From the NCBI GenBank assembly GCA_031969915.1, contig DALYJJ010000014.1:1-64000 (forward strand): a DNA stretch of 64,000 nucleotides, read 5' to 3'. The notes under the pieces were generated by a model that saw only the letters and a program-made list of their open reading frames with translations, ran no database searches and had not been told where the DNA came from. The translations under genes were made by a program, and so were the position numbers. The DNA comes from DALYJJ01 sp031969915 (GTDB lineage: Bacteria > Acidobacteriota > Terriglobia > Bryobacterales > Bryobacteraceae). Shown piece by piece: positions 32,741 to 41,761 of the stretch; position 1 is the first letter of the stretch; each line of letters begins with the position of its first letter.

Positions 32741-35014
32741 ATGAAGAAATTGTGGATTGCATTCGGCCTTGTCGTGGTGGTTTCGTTCGCCATCCTGGGA
32801 TGGATCGGGACGCGAATCTATCAGGAGATGCCGCCCATTCCCGGCCGCGTCGTGACCACCGCGGGCGACACCGTTATTGCGAGCGGCGAGATTGGCCGCG
32901 GGCAGAACGTCTGGCAATCGCTGGGGGGAATGCAGGTTGGCTCCATCTGGGGGCACGGGAGTTACGTCGCACCCGACTGGACCGCGGACTGGCTGCACCG
33001 GGAAGCGACGTTCGTGCTGAACGACTGGGCGGGCGAGGAGTTCAAGACGCCCTACCACCAGCTTTCTGCCGAGAACCAGGCCCGTCTGCGCGGGCGGCTC
33101 GAGGCGATGTACCGCCGCAATACCTACGATGCGTCGAGCGGTACGCTGCCCATTGACCCGGTGCGTGCACGCGCGTTTGAGGCCTGCCTGCGGCATTACA
33201 CGGTGATCTTCATGCAGGGCAATGAACCGTACGCGATTCCCGCCGGCGCCGTCAGCACGCCCGAGCGGATGCGTCAGTTGGGCGCCTTCATCTTCTGGAC
33301 GGCGTGGACGGCGGCCGCGAACCGGCCCGGCGATACGGTCTCCTACACGTCGAACTGGCCGCATGAGCCCCTGGTCGGAAACCGGCCCACGGGCGACAGT
33401 GTCATGTGGACCGGCGTGAGCATCATCATGTTGCTCGCCGGAATTTGCGCGATGGTCTGGTGGTACGCGGCCCAGAAGCAGGAAGTGGACCACGATCCGC
33501 TGCCCGCCACGGATCCGCTCGGACAATGGGCGGCGACTCCGTCCCAGCGGGCGACGCTCAAATATTTCTGGGTCGTGGCGTTGTTGATTCTCGTCCAGAT
33601 CCTGGTGGGCGTTGTGACCGCGCACTACGGCGTTGAGGGCGACGGCTTCTACGGAATCAAGCTCTCCGAAATCCTGCCCTACAGCGTGACGCGAACCTGG
33701 CATGTACAAACCGGCATCTTCTGGATCGCGACCGCGTGGCTCGCCGCGGGGCTGTTTATCGGGCCGCTGGTGAGCGGCGTGGAGCCTAAGTTCCAGAGGC
33801 TCGGCGTGAACGTGCTGTTCGCCGCTCTGTTGGTGATCGTAGCCGGCTCGCTCACCGGCCAGTGGATGAGCGTCATGAACCGCCTGAGCGACGACACCTC
33901 GTTCCTTTGGGGACACCAGGGATACGAATATGTTGACCTGGGGCGGGGCTGGCAGATCCTCCTCTTCGTTGGTTTGCTCATCTGGCTCTTTCTGGTCGTC
34001 CGGGCCATCCGCCCCGCCCTCAAGGAGGGCGGCGCTCAAAAGCAACTCCTCTGGCTGTTCCTCATCTCGGCCGGCGCCATCGGACTCTTCTATGGCGCCG
34101 GACTGACCTGGGGCCAACACTCTCACCTGTCGATCGTCGAGTACTGGCGCTGGTGGGTGGTGCACCTGTGGGTGGAGGGCTTCTTCGAAGTCTTCGCCAC
34201 CACGGTGATCGCCTTCTTTTTTGCCCGCCTCAAGCTGATTCGGCCCGATTTCGCGGCCCGCGCGGCGCTGCTTTCGGCGACCATCTTTCTCGCCGGAGGA
34301 ATCATCGGCACCTGCCACCACCTCTATTTCAGTGGGACTCCCAGCGTCGCTCTGGTCTGGGGTTCGGTGTTCAGCGCGCTCGAAGTGGTTCCTTTGACAC
34401 TGGTCGCCTATTCCGCGCTCGACGATCTGCGCCGGGGCAAGCTCACCGTCTGGGCGGAGCGCTACAAGTGGCCGGTGTACTTCTTCGTCGCCGTGGCGTT
34501 CTGGAACATGGTCGGCGCCGGTCTCTTCGGTTTCATGATCAACCCGCCCATCGCGCTGTACTTCATGCAAGGCCTGAACACCACGCCTCTGCATGGACAC
34601 GCCGCGCTATTCGGCGTCTACGGAATGCTCGGCATCGGTCTGCTGCTCGTCTGTCTCCGGGCCATGTCCCCGCTCGCACGGTGGCGTGATTCCTGGTTGC
34701 GTTTTTCCTTCTGGAGTCTCAACGGCGGGCTGTTCGCCATGTGCGTGGGCAGCCTGCTGCCGGTGGGCTTGCTGCAGACACGCGCATCCGTGGAGCACGG
34801 CTACTGGTACGCCCGGAGCACGGAGTTCCTGGGCACGCCCCTGATGGAGACGCTCCGGTGGCTGCGCGCGCCGGGGGACACGCTGTTCGCGCTAGGCGCA
34901 CTGGCCTTGGTCTTCTTCGTATTCGCCACCCGCTCCGGCGGAGCGGCGCGCGAGGCTACGATGCCGGCCGGACCAGGACCAGCAGAAACCAGCGCCGCCC
35001 GGGTTTCCGGCTGA
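32741..35014 (+). CDS. norZ: quinol-dependent nitric oxide reductase (qNOR)
   Basis: A 757-residue membrane enzyme that reduces 2 NO to N2O using quinol, for NO detoxification or the end of partial denitrification. It has the qNOR plan: an N-terminal helix and a periplasmic extension (IPGRVVTTAGDTVIASGEIGRG...) fused to a NorB-like core of about 12 helices. Haem/iron ligand blocks include HVQTGIFWIATAW, YWRWWVVHLWVEGFFEVFATT, GTCHHLYFSG and NTTPLHGHAALFGVYGMLGIG. No norC or other denitrification genes are nearby, as is usual for qNOR. Its 3' end overlaps the minus-strand methyltransferase by 59 bases. Confidence 0.95.
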   Translation: MKKLWIAFGLVVVVSFAILGWIGTRIYQEMPPIPGRVVTTAGDTVIASGEIGRGQNVWQSLGGMQVGSIWGHGSYVAPDWTADWLHREATFVLNDWAGEEFKTPYHQLSAENQARLRGRLEAMYRRNTYDASSGTLPIDPVRARAFEACLRHYTVIFMQGNEPYAIPAGAVSTPERMRQLGAFIFWTAWTAAANRPGDTVSYTSNWPHEPLVGNRPTGDSVMWTGVSIIMLLAGICAMVWWYAAQKQEVDHDPLPATDPLGQWAATPSQRATLKYFWVVALLILVQILVGVVTAHYGVEGDGFYGIKLSEILPYSVTRTWHVQTGIFWIATAWLAAGLFIGPLVSGVEPKFQRLGVNVLFAALLVIVAGSLTGQWMSVMNRLSDDTSFLWGHQGYEYVDLGRGWQILLFVGLLIWLFLVVRAIRPALKEGGAQKQLLWLFLISAGAIGLFYGAGLTWGQHSHLSIVEYWRWWVVHLWVEGFFEVFATTVIAFFFARLKLIRPDFAARAALLSATIFLAGGIIGTCHHLYFSGTPSVALVWGSVFSALEVVPLTLVAYSALDDLRRGKLTVWAERYKWPVYFFVAVAFWNMVGAGLFGFMINPPIALYFMQGLNTTPLHGHAALFGVYGMLGIGLLLVCLRAMSPLARWRDSWLRFSFWSLNGGLFAMCVGSLLPVGLLQTRASVEHGYWYARSTEFLGTPLMETLRWLRAPGDTLFALGALALVFFVFATRSGGAAREATMPAGPGPAETSAARVSG

Positions 35015-35562
35015 CAACGGGCTGGAGTCCCGCCTCCTTCATCTCGCGAGCCACGGTCTCCGGCGCGACGCCGTGGCTCCCGTCCTTCGCTCGTCCGGAC
35101 GGGTCCGCGGCCTCCTGGCTGGGCGGCGTGAAGTCGATCACCGCGACGCGGCCTCCAGGCTTGAGCGAAGCCCACACGGACCGGTTGAGAGCGGCGGGGT
35201 CGGTGAGGTGATGGTAGACGTCGCGCAGNNNNNNNNNNNNCGTCGCAGACGCCCTCGGGAAAGTTCGTGCGAGCGGGGTCGCCTTCGATGACCGTGGCGT
35301 GGGAAAGGCCGCTGGCTTCCACCTTGCCGCGAAGTTTCGCGACGCGCGCCTCGCCCAGTTCGCTCGTGTAGACGCGACCCTGCGGCCCGAGCAGGCGGGC
35401 GGCGGCGATGCTGACCTCTCCATCTCCAGCGCCGACCTCGCAGAACGTGCCGCCTTCGCCCACGGCCAACTCCTCCAGGATCTTCGCCGGCGTGAGCGAC
35501 GAGGACGACGACTGCGCGAGAAGCGCTGCGGCGGCGAACAGGAGTGCGAAGCGGTGAGTCAT
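34956..35562 (-). CDS. exported class I methyltransferase (interrupted by gap)
   Basis: The N-terminus is a Sec signal peptide (THRFALLFAAAALLAQSSSS), followed by a SAM-fold protein: GGTFCEVGAGDGEVSIAAARLL (motif I), VYTSELG, and after the gap LRDVYHHLTDPAAL, WASLKPGGRVAVIDFTPP. The N-run at 35229-35240 breaks the frame: ...FPEGVCD is in one frame and LRDVYHH in another. The frame closes if the true gap is 2 mod 3, and eight bases (three residues such as G/A-V/I-F) would give the family spacing. About 200 residues. A signal peptide on a SAM enzyme is unusual because SAM is cytoplasmic. Substrate unknown. Confidence 0.8.
35229..35240. other. assembly gap (12 N) inside methyltransferase gene
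   Basis: Twelve Ns disrupt the reading frame of the exported methyltransferase. The family spacing predicts about eight missing bases, so the N count is probably a placeholder. Confidence 0.85.
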
Positions 35563-35647
35563 ATCAAACGCTGAGACGGGCGGGCGCGAAAATCGTCGCG
35601 GTTTCGCAACAACGCCGCGCTCAACGCAGATGGGCCATCATCGAAGG

Positions 35648-36049
35648 ATGAACCGGCAGCCCCGCTTCCTCCACGTGCTGACCATCGTGCACGCCGCCGG
35701 GGCGTTGGTGTGCGTGGCGTTGGCCGGTGGGAGCGCGGTGTCGCCCGCTTTCCGGGATGGATTGGCCCTCACCGGTGGAAGCGCCCGCATGGTCGCCATG
35801 TTCGGCTCCTGGACTCCCGCGTTTCTTCTCGGCGTGGGCTGCGTGCTGGCGGTGCTGGCCTATGGGGCGTGGAGAGTGCGGCCCTGGGCCTGGGCGCTGA
35901 CGCTTGCGGTCTACGGCGCCGGCGTGTTGGGCAGCCTCTGGCAGGTGAGCGTCGGGATTCGGCAGGGGTGGCTGGCGTCCGCCGTCAACGGAGCCGTGTT
36001 CGTTTACGCCGCCACGCCTGGCGTTCGCCGGGCCTACACCCGGCGCTGA
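35648..36049 (+). CDS. small polytopic membrane protein
   Basis: A 133-residue protein with about four membrane helices (VLTIVHAAGALVCVALAGG, FLLGVGCVLAVLAYGAWRV, WAWALTLAVYGAGVLGSLWQ, SAVNGAVFVYAATPG). Start ATG 35648 follows CGAAGG; ATG 35630 is an alternative six codons earlier. It ends immediately before the stop of the convergent nitroreductase gene. No assigned function. Confidence 0.7.
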   Translation: MNRQPRFLHVLTIVHAAGALVCVALAGGSAVSPAFRDGLALTGGSARMVAMFGSWTPAFLLGVGCVLAVLAYGAWRVRPWAWALTLAVYGAGVLGSLWQVSVGIRQGWLASAVNGAVFVYAATPGVRRAYTRR

Positions 36050-36679
36050 CTACCTGGGGTAACCGACGGTGTGCGCCAGAAGAATGCGATCGGTGGCGGC
36101 AAGTCCCGCCGCCCGCGCGAACGCGGCTCGCTGGACACCGGCCCGCACCACATTGGCGAGCCCTTCGGAGGCGCAGTAGAGGGCCACGTTTTGAGCGATC
36201 GCTCCGGCTTCGGCGGCGGACCAGGCAAGGACGTCCTCGGCAGAATCCTCCGCGCTCGTCCTGGTGAGCGACATCCGGGCGACATAGATCAGGTTGAGCG
36301 GGGCGTCCTTGACGAAGTCCTGAGTGCCCGCGATTTCCCGAGCGTCGAGCGCGGCGACCGGGGCGAGGCGGTGGGCCTTCGCGTCGTACCGGTAGAGTCC
36401 TCCGGGAAGCGCGGCGTAGATCTCGATGGTCTGCCAGTTGTGGGCGGAAGGCGCTGTCCGGCCGCCGCTTGAAGGCCGATTGACGCCATAAGCAGCCCAG
36501 AGAAGGTTGGACAGGACCTGCCGGGGCAGCGGCTTCGCTGCATATTCGCGGGCGGACCGGCGGGCCTTCAGAGCATCCATCAGGCTCCCGCCGCCTTGCG
36601 TGGCCGGAGCCGGCAGGTCGAGAGCGGGTTGCGCGAATAGTGGAAGGACCAAGAGAACGAACGGAAAGAGCCGAGGCAC
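36050..36679 (-). CDS. exported nitroreductase-family protein
   Basis: A 209-residue protein with a signal peptide (PRLFPFVLLVLPLFAQPA) then a nitroreductase/SagB-type FMN domain: LMDALKARRSAREYAAKPLPRQVLSNLLWAAYGVNRP and RTAPSAHNWQTIEIYAAL carry the flavin-phosphate and stacking positions, and AEAGAIAQNVALYCASEGLANVV the dimer helix. Start GTG 36679 overlaps a GAGGAGG tract, so start spacing is odd. Exported nitroreductases occur in several bacteria without known substrate. It diverges from icd. Confidence 0.85.
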   Translation of the reverse strand: MPRLFPFVLLVLPLFAQPALDLPAPATQGGGSLMDALKARRSAREYAAKPLPRQVLSNLLWAAYGVNRPSSGGRTAPSAHNWQTIEIYAALPGGLYRYDAKAHRLAPVAALDAREIAGTQDFVKDAPLNLIYVARMSLTRTSAEDSAEDVLAWSAAEAGAIAQNVALYCASEGLANVVRAGVQRAAFARAAGLAATDRILLAHTVGYPR

Positions 36680-36802
36680 CTCCTCAGTATCCTGCGGTCC
36701 GAGCCGGGAAGCATCCGCCTCACGGCCTTCAGGCTCATCTTGTCGGGCACAAATCCGCCCCTTGCCGCAACGAGCGTAAACACGATACCGTGAGAGGTTC
36801 CT

Positions 36803-38251
36803 ATGCCAGAAAAAACTCCCATCACGGTCGCTCACGGGGACGGTATCGGCCCGGAGATCATGGATGCCACGCTTCATATCCTGAAGGAAGCGGGGGCGGC
36901 CCTCGATATTGAAACCATTGAGATCGGCGAGAAGGTCTACCTGCGCGGCAACAGCGCGGGCGTGGAGCCTTCGGCCTGGGAGTCGCTGCGGCGCACGCGG
37001 GTCTTCCTGAAGGCCCCCATCACCACGCCGCAGGGCGGCGGGTTCAAGAGCCTGAACGTCACGACCCGCAAGATGCTTGGGCTGTATGCGAACGTGCGGC
37101 CTTGCGTGGCCTACGATCCGTACGTCAGGACCAAGCACCCTGGGATGGACGTGGTGATCGTGCGCGAGAACGAGGAAGACCTCTATGCGGGCATCGAGCA
37201 CCGGCAAACGGAACAGGTCTTCCAGTGCCTCAAGCTGATCACTCGGCCGGGCTGCGAGAAAATCTCGCGCTACGCCTTTGAGTACGCGCGCCGCAACAGC
37301 CGCAAGAAGGTCACCTGCTTCACCAAAGACAACATCATGAAGATGACCGACGGTCTCTTCCACAAGGTCTTTGAGGAAATCGGCGCCGACTACCCGGACA
37401 TCGAAAAAGAACATTGGATCGTGGACATCGGCGCGGCGAAGCTGGCCGACACGCCGGGCGCCTTCGACGTGGTGGTGATGCCGAACCTCTACGGCGACAT
37501 CCTGAGCGACGTGGCGGCGCAGATCGCGGGCTCGGTCGGCTTGGCCGGGTCGGCCAACATCGGCGTGAAGTACGCGATGTTCGAAGCGATCCATGGCTCC
37601 GCGCCGCGGCGCGCGGGCCAGAACCTGGCGAACCCGAGCGGCCTGCTGCTGGCGGGCGTGATGATGCTGGTGCACATCCGTCAGCCGGAGATGGCGGAAC
37701 TCGTGCACAACGCCTGGCTGCGCACTGTCGAAGAAGGCATCCACACCTACGACATCTTCAAGGACGACGTTTCCAAGCAGAAAGTGGGCACGAAGGAGTT
37801 CGCGCAGGCGGTGGTGGCGCGGCTCGGAAAGAAGCCCGAACACTTGAAGCCCGTGAGCTACAAGTCGGCTCCCGAGCAGACGGCCACCGAGTTCGTCAGC
37901 AAGCACAAGCCGTCCAAGAAGGAGCTGATCGGCGTGGACGTGTTTGTGGATTGGGACAAGGGAACGCCGAACGACCTCGGCCAGGCGCTCGAGAAACTGG
38001 CGGGCGAAGGGTTGCGGCTGGTTATGCTCTCCAACCGCGGCACGAAGGTCTACCCGGGCGGCCATCCGGATACCATCACGTGCGACAACTGGCGCTGCCG
38101 CTTCCAGGCGGAGGAAGGCAAGGCCGCCACGCACGCTCAGATCATCGGACTGCTCGGACGGATCGCCGGCGCCGGCTACGACTTCATCAAGACCGAAGGG
38201 CTCTATACCTTCGACGGCCAGCCGGGCTTCACGCTGGGCCAGGGCCAGTAG
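36803..38251 (+). CDS. icd: isocitrate dehydrogenase (NADP-type)
   Basis: It oxidises isocitrate to 2-oxoglutarate in the TCA cycle. At 482 residues it belongs to the class with an extra C-terminal domain of about 140 residues (from about 340, PSKKELIGVDVFVDWDKGTPNDLGQAL), as in Thermus-type IDH. Core motifs: HGDGIGPEIMDATL, FLKAPITTPQGGGFKSLNVTTRKMLGLYANVRP, VIVRENEEDLYAGIEH, and PNLYGDILSDVAAQIAGSVGLAGSANIG. GAGAGG at 36792-36797 is the ribosome site. It competes with isocitrate lyase for substrate. It starts the purE-to-polyprenyl-synthase gene run, 1 base before purE. Confidence 0.95.
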   Translation: MPEKTPITVAHGDGIGPEIMDATLHILKEAGAALDIETIEIGEKVYLRGNSAGVEPSAWESLRRTRVFLKAPITTPQGGGFKSLNVTTRKMLGLYANVRPCVAYDPYVRTKHPGMDVVIVRENEEDLYAGIEHRQTEQVFQCLKLITRPGCEKISRYAFEYARRNSRKKVTCFTKDNIMKMTDGLFHKVFEEIGADYPDIEKEHWIVDIGAAKLADTPGAFDVVVMPNLYGDILSDVAAQIAGSVGLAGSANIGVKYAMFEAIHGSAPRRAGQNLANPSGLLLAGVMMLVHIRQPEMAELVHNAWLRTVEEGIHTYDIFKDDVSKQKVGTKEFAQAVVARLGKKPEHLKPVSYKSAPEQTATEFVSKHKPSKKELIGVDVFVDWDKGTPNDLGQALEKLAGEGLRLVMLSNRGTKVYPGGHPDTITCDNWRCRFQAEEGKAATHAQIIGLLGRIAGAGYDFIKTEGLYTFDGQPGFTLGQGQ

Positions 38252-38252
38252 G

Positions 38253-38752
38253 ATGAATCCGCTCGCCGGCGTGATCATGGGCAGCGTCTCCGATTGGGAG
38301 ACCATGCGCCACGCCGACGAGACCCTCACGCTGTTCGGCGTTCCGCACGAGTGCCGCGTCGTGTCGGCGCACCGCACGCCGGACTGGATGGTGGAATACG
38401 CCCGAACGGCCGAAGAGCGCGGTCTGCAGGTGATCATCGCCGGAGCGGGCGGAGCGGCGCATCTGCCCGGCATGGTGGCGGCGGTGACCACGCTTCCGGT
38501 GTTCGGCGTCCCCGTGGAATCGAAGGCCATGAAGGGCATGGACTCGCTGCTCTCGATTGTGCAGATGCCGGGCGGAGTGCCCGTGGGCACACTCGCCATC
38601 GGGCGCGCCGGCGCGATCAACGCGGCGCTGCTGGCGGTGGCCGTGTTGGCCCTTCACGATCCGGCGCTGCGCGAGAAGCTGAAGGCGTTCCGCCGCGAGC
38701 AGGCGGCGAAGGTGCGGGCGGAGATGCTGCCGCCGGAGAGCCCGCACCCGGC

Positions 38753-38756
<4 letters not shown>
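38253..38756 (+). CDS. purE: N5-carboxyaminoimidazole ribonucleotide mutase
   Basis: A 167-residue PurE class I enzyme converting N5-CAIR to CAIR in purine synthesis. The signatures are clear: GVIMGSVSDWETMRHA, VVSAHRTPDWM, IIAGAGGAAHLPGMVAAVTTLPVFGVPV and LLSIVQMPGGVPVGTLAIGRAGAINA. The start ATG 38253 follows the icd stop by one base. It overlaps purK by ATGA (38753-38756); together they do the ATP-dependent carboxylation of AIR. Confidence 0.97.
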
Positions 38757-39895
<1,139 letters not shown>

Positions 39896-39902
39896 TGGTG
39901 GT

Positions 39903-40610
39903 TTGGAGCAAGCTCGCGAGTGGCTGCGGCAGGCGGAGTCCGTCGTCGCGCTGACCGGCGCCGGGGTTTCCGCCGAAAGCGGCATCCCGACGTTCCGGGG
40001 CGCGGGCGGGCTGTGGCGGAACTATCGTCCCGAAGACCTGGCCACGCCGCAGGCGTTCGCGCGCGATCCCCGGCTGGTGCGCGAGTGGTACGAGTGGCGC
40101 CGCGACCTGATCGCGAACGCGCAACCGAACCCGGCGCACATCGCGCTGGCGGAACTGGAGCGGCGGACGCCGCGCTTCGCGCTGGTGACGCAAAACGTGG
40201 ACGACCTGCATGAGCGCGCCGGCAGCCGGCGGGTGTTGAAGCTGCATGGCGATATCGCCACCGAGCGATGCCAGCGATGCGGTCGTGAGCAGCCGCGGGT
40301 CCGCTCCGTGGAACTGCCCCAATGCGGGTGCGGCGGGCTGTTGCGGCCGGCCGTGGTTTGGTTTGGGGAAGCCCTGCCCGCCGAGGTGTGGCGGCGCGCC
40401 GAGGAGGCCGTGGCGGCGGCGCAGGTGGTGCTCGTCGTCGGCACCTCGGCGGTGGTCTATCCGGCGGCGAGTCTGGTGCCCGCCGCGGTGGAGGCCGGCG
40501 CGAGGGTCATTGAAGTGAACCTCGAGGAGACCCCGTTTTCGGCGGGCGTGAGCGTCTCGCTGCGCGGGAAGGCGGGCGAGATTCTGCCCCAGGTATTGGA
40601 ACTGGAATGA
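39903..40610 (+). CDS. cobB: NAD-dependent protein deacylase, Sir2 family
   Basis: A 235-residue sirtuin that removes acyl groups from lysines using NAD. It has VVALTGAGVSAESGIPTFRG (NAD site), LVTQNVDDLHERAGS with the catalytic His in LKLHGDIA, four Cys zinc ligands (CQRCG ... PQCGCGG), LRPAVVWFGEALP and VVGTSAVVYPAASL. TTG 39903 is the only well-placed start. The YEWRR segment resembles the Tyr/Arg pair of class III sirtuins (SIRT5-like) that favour succinyl or malonyl groups. Deacylation of acyl-CoA enzymes is a common role. Ends by ATGA overlap with larC. Confidence 0.92.
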   Translation: MEQAREWLRQAESVVALTGAGVSAESGIPTFRGAGGLWRNYRPEDLATPQAFARDPRLVREWYEWRRDLIANAQPNPAHIALAELERRTPRFALVTQNVDDLHERAGSRRVLKLHGDIATERCQRCGREQPRVRSVELPQCGCGGLLRPAVVWFGEALPAEVWRRAEEAVAAAQVVLVVGTSAVVYPAASLVPAAVEAGARVIEVNLEETPFSAGVSVSLRGKAGEILPQVLELE

Positions 40611-41761
40611 AGATCTGCTATTTCGATGCGTTCGCCGGGATCGCCGGCGACATGACGATCGGCGCGCTGCTGGACGCGGGCGCGGACCGCGAGGGGCTGT
40701 TCGCGGCGCTCGCGTCCCTCAACCTGGGAGCCACGTTCACCGCGGAGAAGACCAGGCGGCGAGGCATTGCGGCCACCAAGTTCGACGTTCACGGCGGAGA
40801 GACAAAAGCGCACCGGCACCTGCCGCACATCGTCAAGATCATCGCCGCGGGGGCGCTGCCGGAGGCCGTGAAGGAAGCGGCGGGGCGGATCTTCCAGCAG
40901 TTGGGCGAAGCCGAAGCGGCGGTGCACGGCGTGCCCATTGAGAAGGTGCACTTCCATGAAGTCGGTGCCGTGGATTCCATTTGCGACATCGTCGGCGCGG
41001 CGTGGTGCCTGCATTCGCTCGGCGTCGGCGAAGTGCGCTGTTCGGCCGTGAACGTGGGCAGCGGCACGGTCAACACCGAACACGGCGTGTTGCCCGTGCC
41101 CGCGCCGGCCACCGCGCTCCTGCTGCGCGACCGGCCCGTCTACGCGCGGGGACCGGCGTTTGAGCTGACCACTCCGACCGGTGCGGCGATTCTGGCCGCG
41201 TTGTCGACGTGCTTCGGACCGCCGCCGCCGATGACCGTGCAGGCCATCGGCTACGGCGCGGGGACGAAGGACTTCACGGAGCACGCAAACGTGGTCCGCG
41301 CGATGATCGGCCAAAGCACGGCGGCGGCGGAGGCAACCACCATCACGGTAATCGAGGCGAACATCGACGACTCGACTCCCGAGATTCTCGGGTGGGCGAT
41401 GGAGCGGCTTCTGGAGGCGGGCGCTCTCGACGTCACGCTCCAGCCGGTGCTGATGAAGAAGAACCGCGCGGCTACGCTGCTGCGCGTGCTGGCGAAGCCC
41501 GAAGACCAGGAGTCGCTGGCCGCGGTGATGCTGCGCGAGACCACGACGCTCGGGCTACGGCTCTATGCGGCGGAGCGCCGCGTGCTCGCGCGGCGAACCG
41601 AAGAAGTGGACACGCGCTGGGGCAAGGTGCGGGTGAAGGTCAGCGAGCACGGCGCGGCGCCGGAGTATGAAGACTGCCGCCGTCTGGCAGTGGAATCCGG
41701 CGCGCCGTTGAAAGAGATCCTGGCGGAAGCCGCGCTCCTCTATCGAAAGAACACGCAATGA
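40607..41761 (+). CDS. larC: nickel insertion protein LarC (pyridinium-dithiocarboxylate nickel cofactor)
   Basis: A 384-residue protein of the LarC family, which inserts nickel into the pincer cofactor of lactate racemase-type enzymes in a CTP-dependent reaction. Family blocks: ICYFDAFAGIAGDMTIGALLDAGAD, EKVHFHEVGAVDSICDIVGAAWCL, FELTTPTGAAILAAL and EANIDDSTPEILGWAMERLLEAGALDVTL. His-rich and acidic sites for metal are in the first half. In Lactiplantibacillus larC needs a programmed frameshift; here it is one frame. No larA, larB or larE is in this window. It overlaps both neighbours (ATGA at 40607-40610 and 41758-41761). Confidence 0.92.
   Translation: MKICYFDAFAGIAGDMTIGALLDAGADREGLFAALASLNLGATFTAEKTRRRGIAATKFDVHGGETKAHRHLPHIVKIIAAGALPEAVKEAAGRIFQQLGEAEAAVHGVPIEKVHFHEVGAVDSICDIVGAAWCLHSLGVGEVRCSAVNVGSGTVNTEHGVLPVPAPATALLLRDRPVYARGPAFELTTPTGAAILAALSTCFGPPPPMTVQAIGYGAGTKDFTEHANVVRAMIGQSTAAAEATTITVIEANIDDSTPEILGWAMERLLEAGALDVTLQPVLMKKNRAATLLRVLAKPEDQESLAAVMLRETTTLGLRLYAAERRVLARRTEEVDTRWGKVRVKVSEHGAAPEYEDCRRLAVESGAPLKEILAEAALLYRKNTQ

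Noticed and set aside
32666..34600. 644-codon minus-strand open frame
   Set aside because: Fully antisense to the well-supported qNOR gene; the translation is His/Arg/Gly-rich without domains.
36050..38620. 856-codon minus-strand open frame
   Set aside because: Only its last 209 codons (36050-36679) read as a nitroreductase. The rest is antisense to icd and purE and arises from high-GC codon bias.
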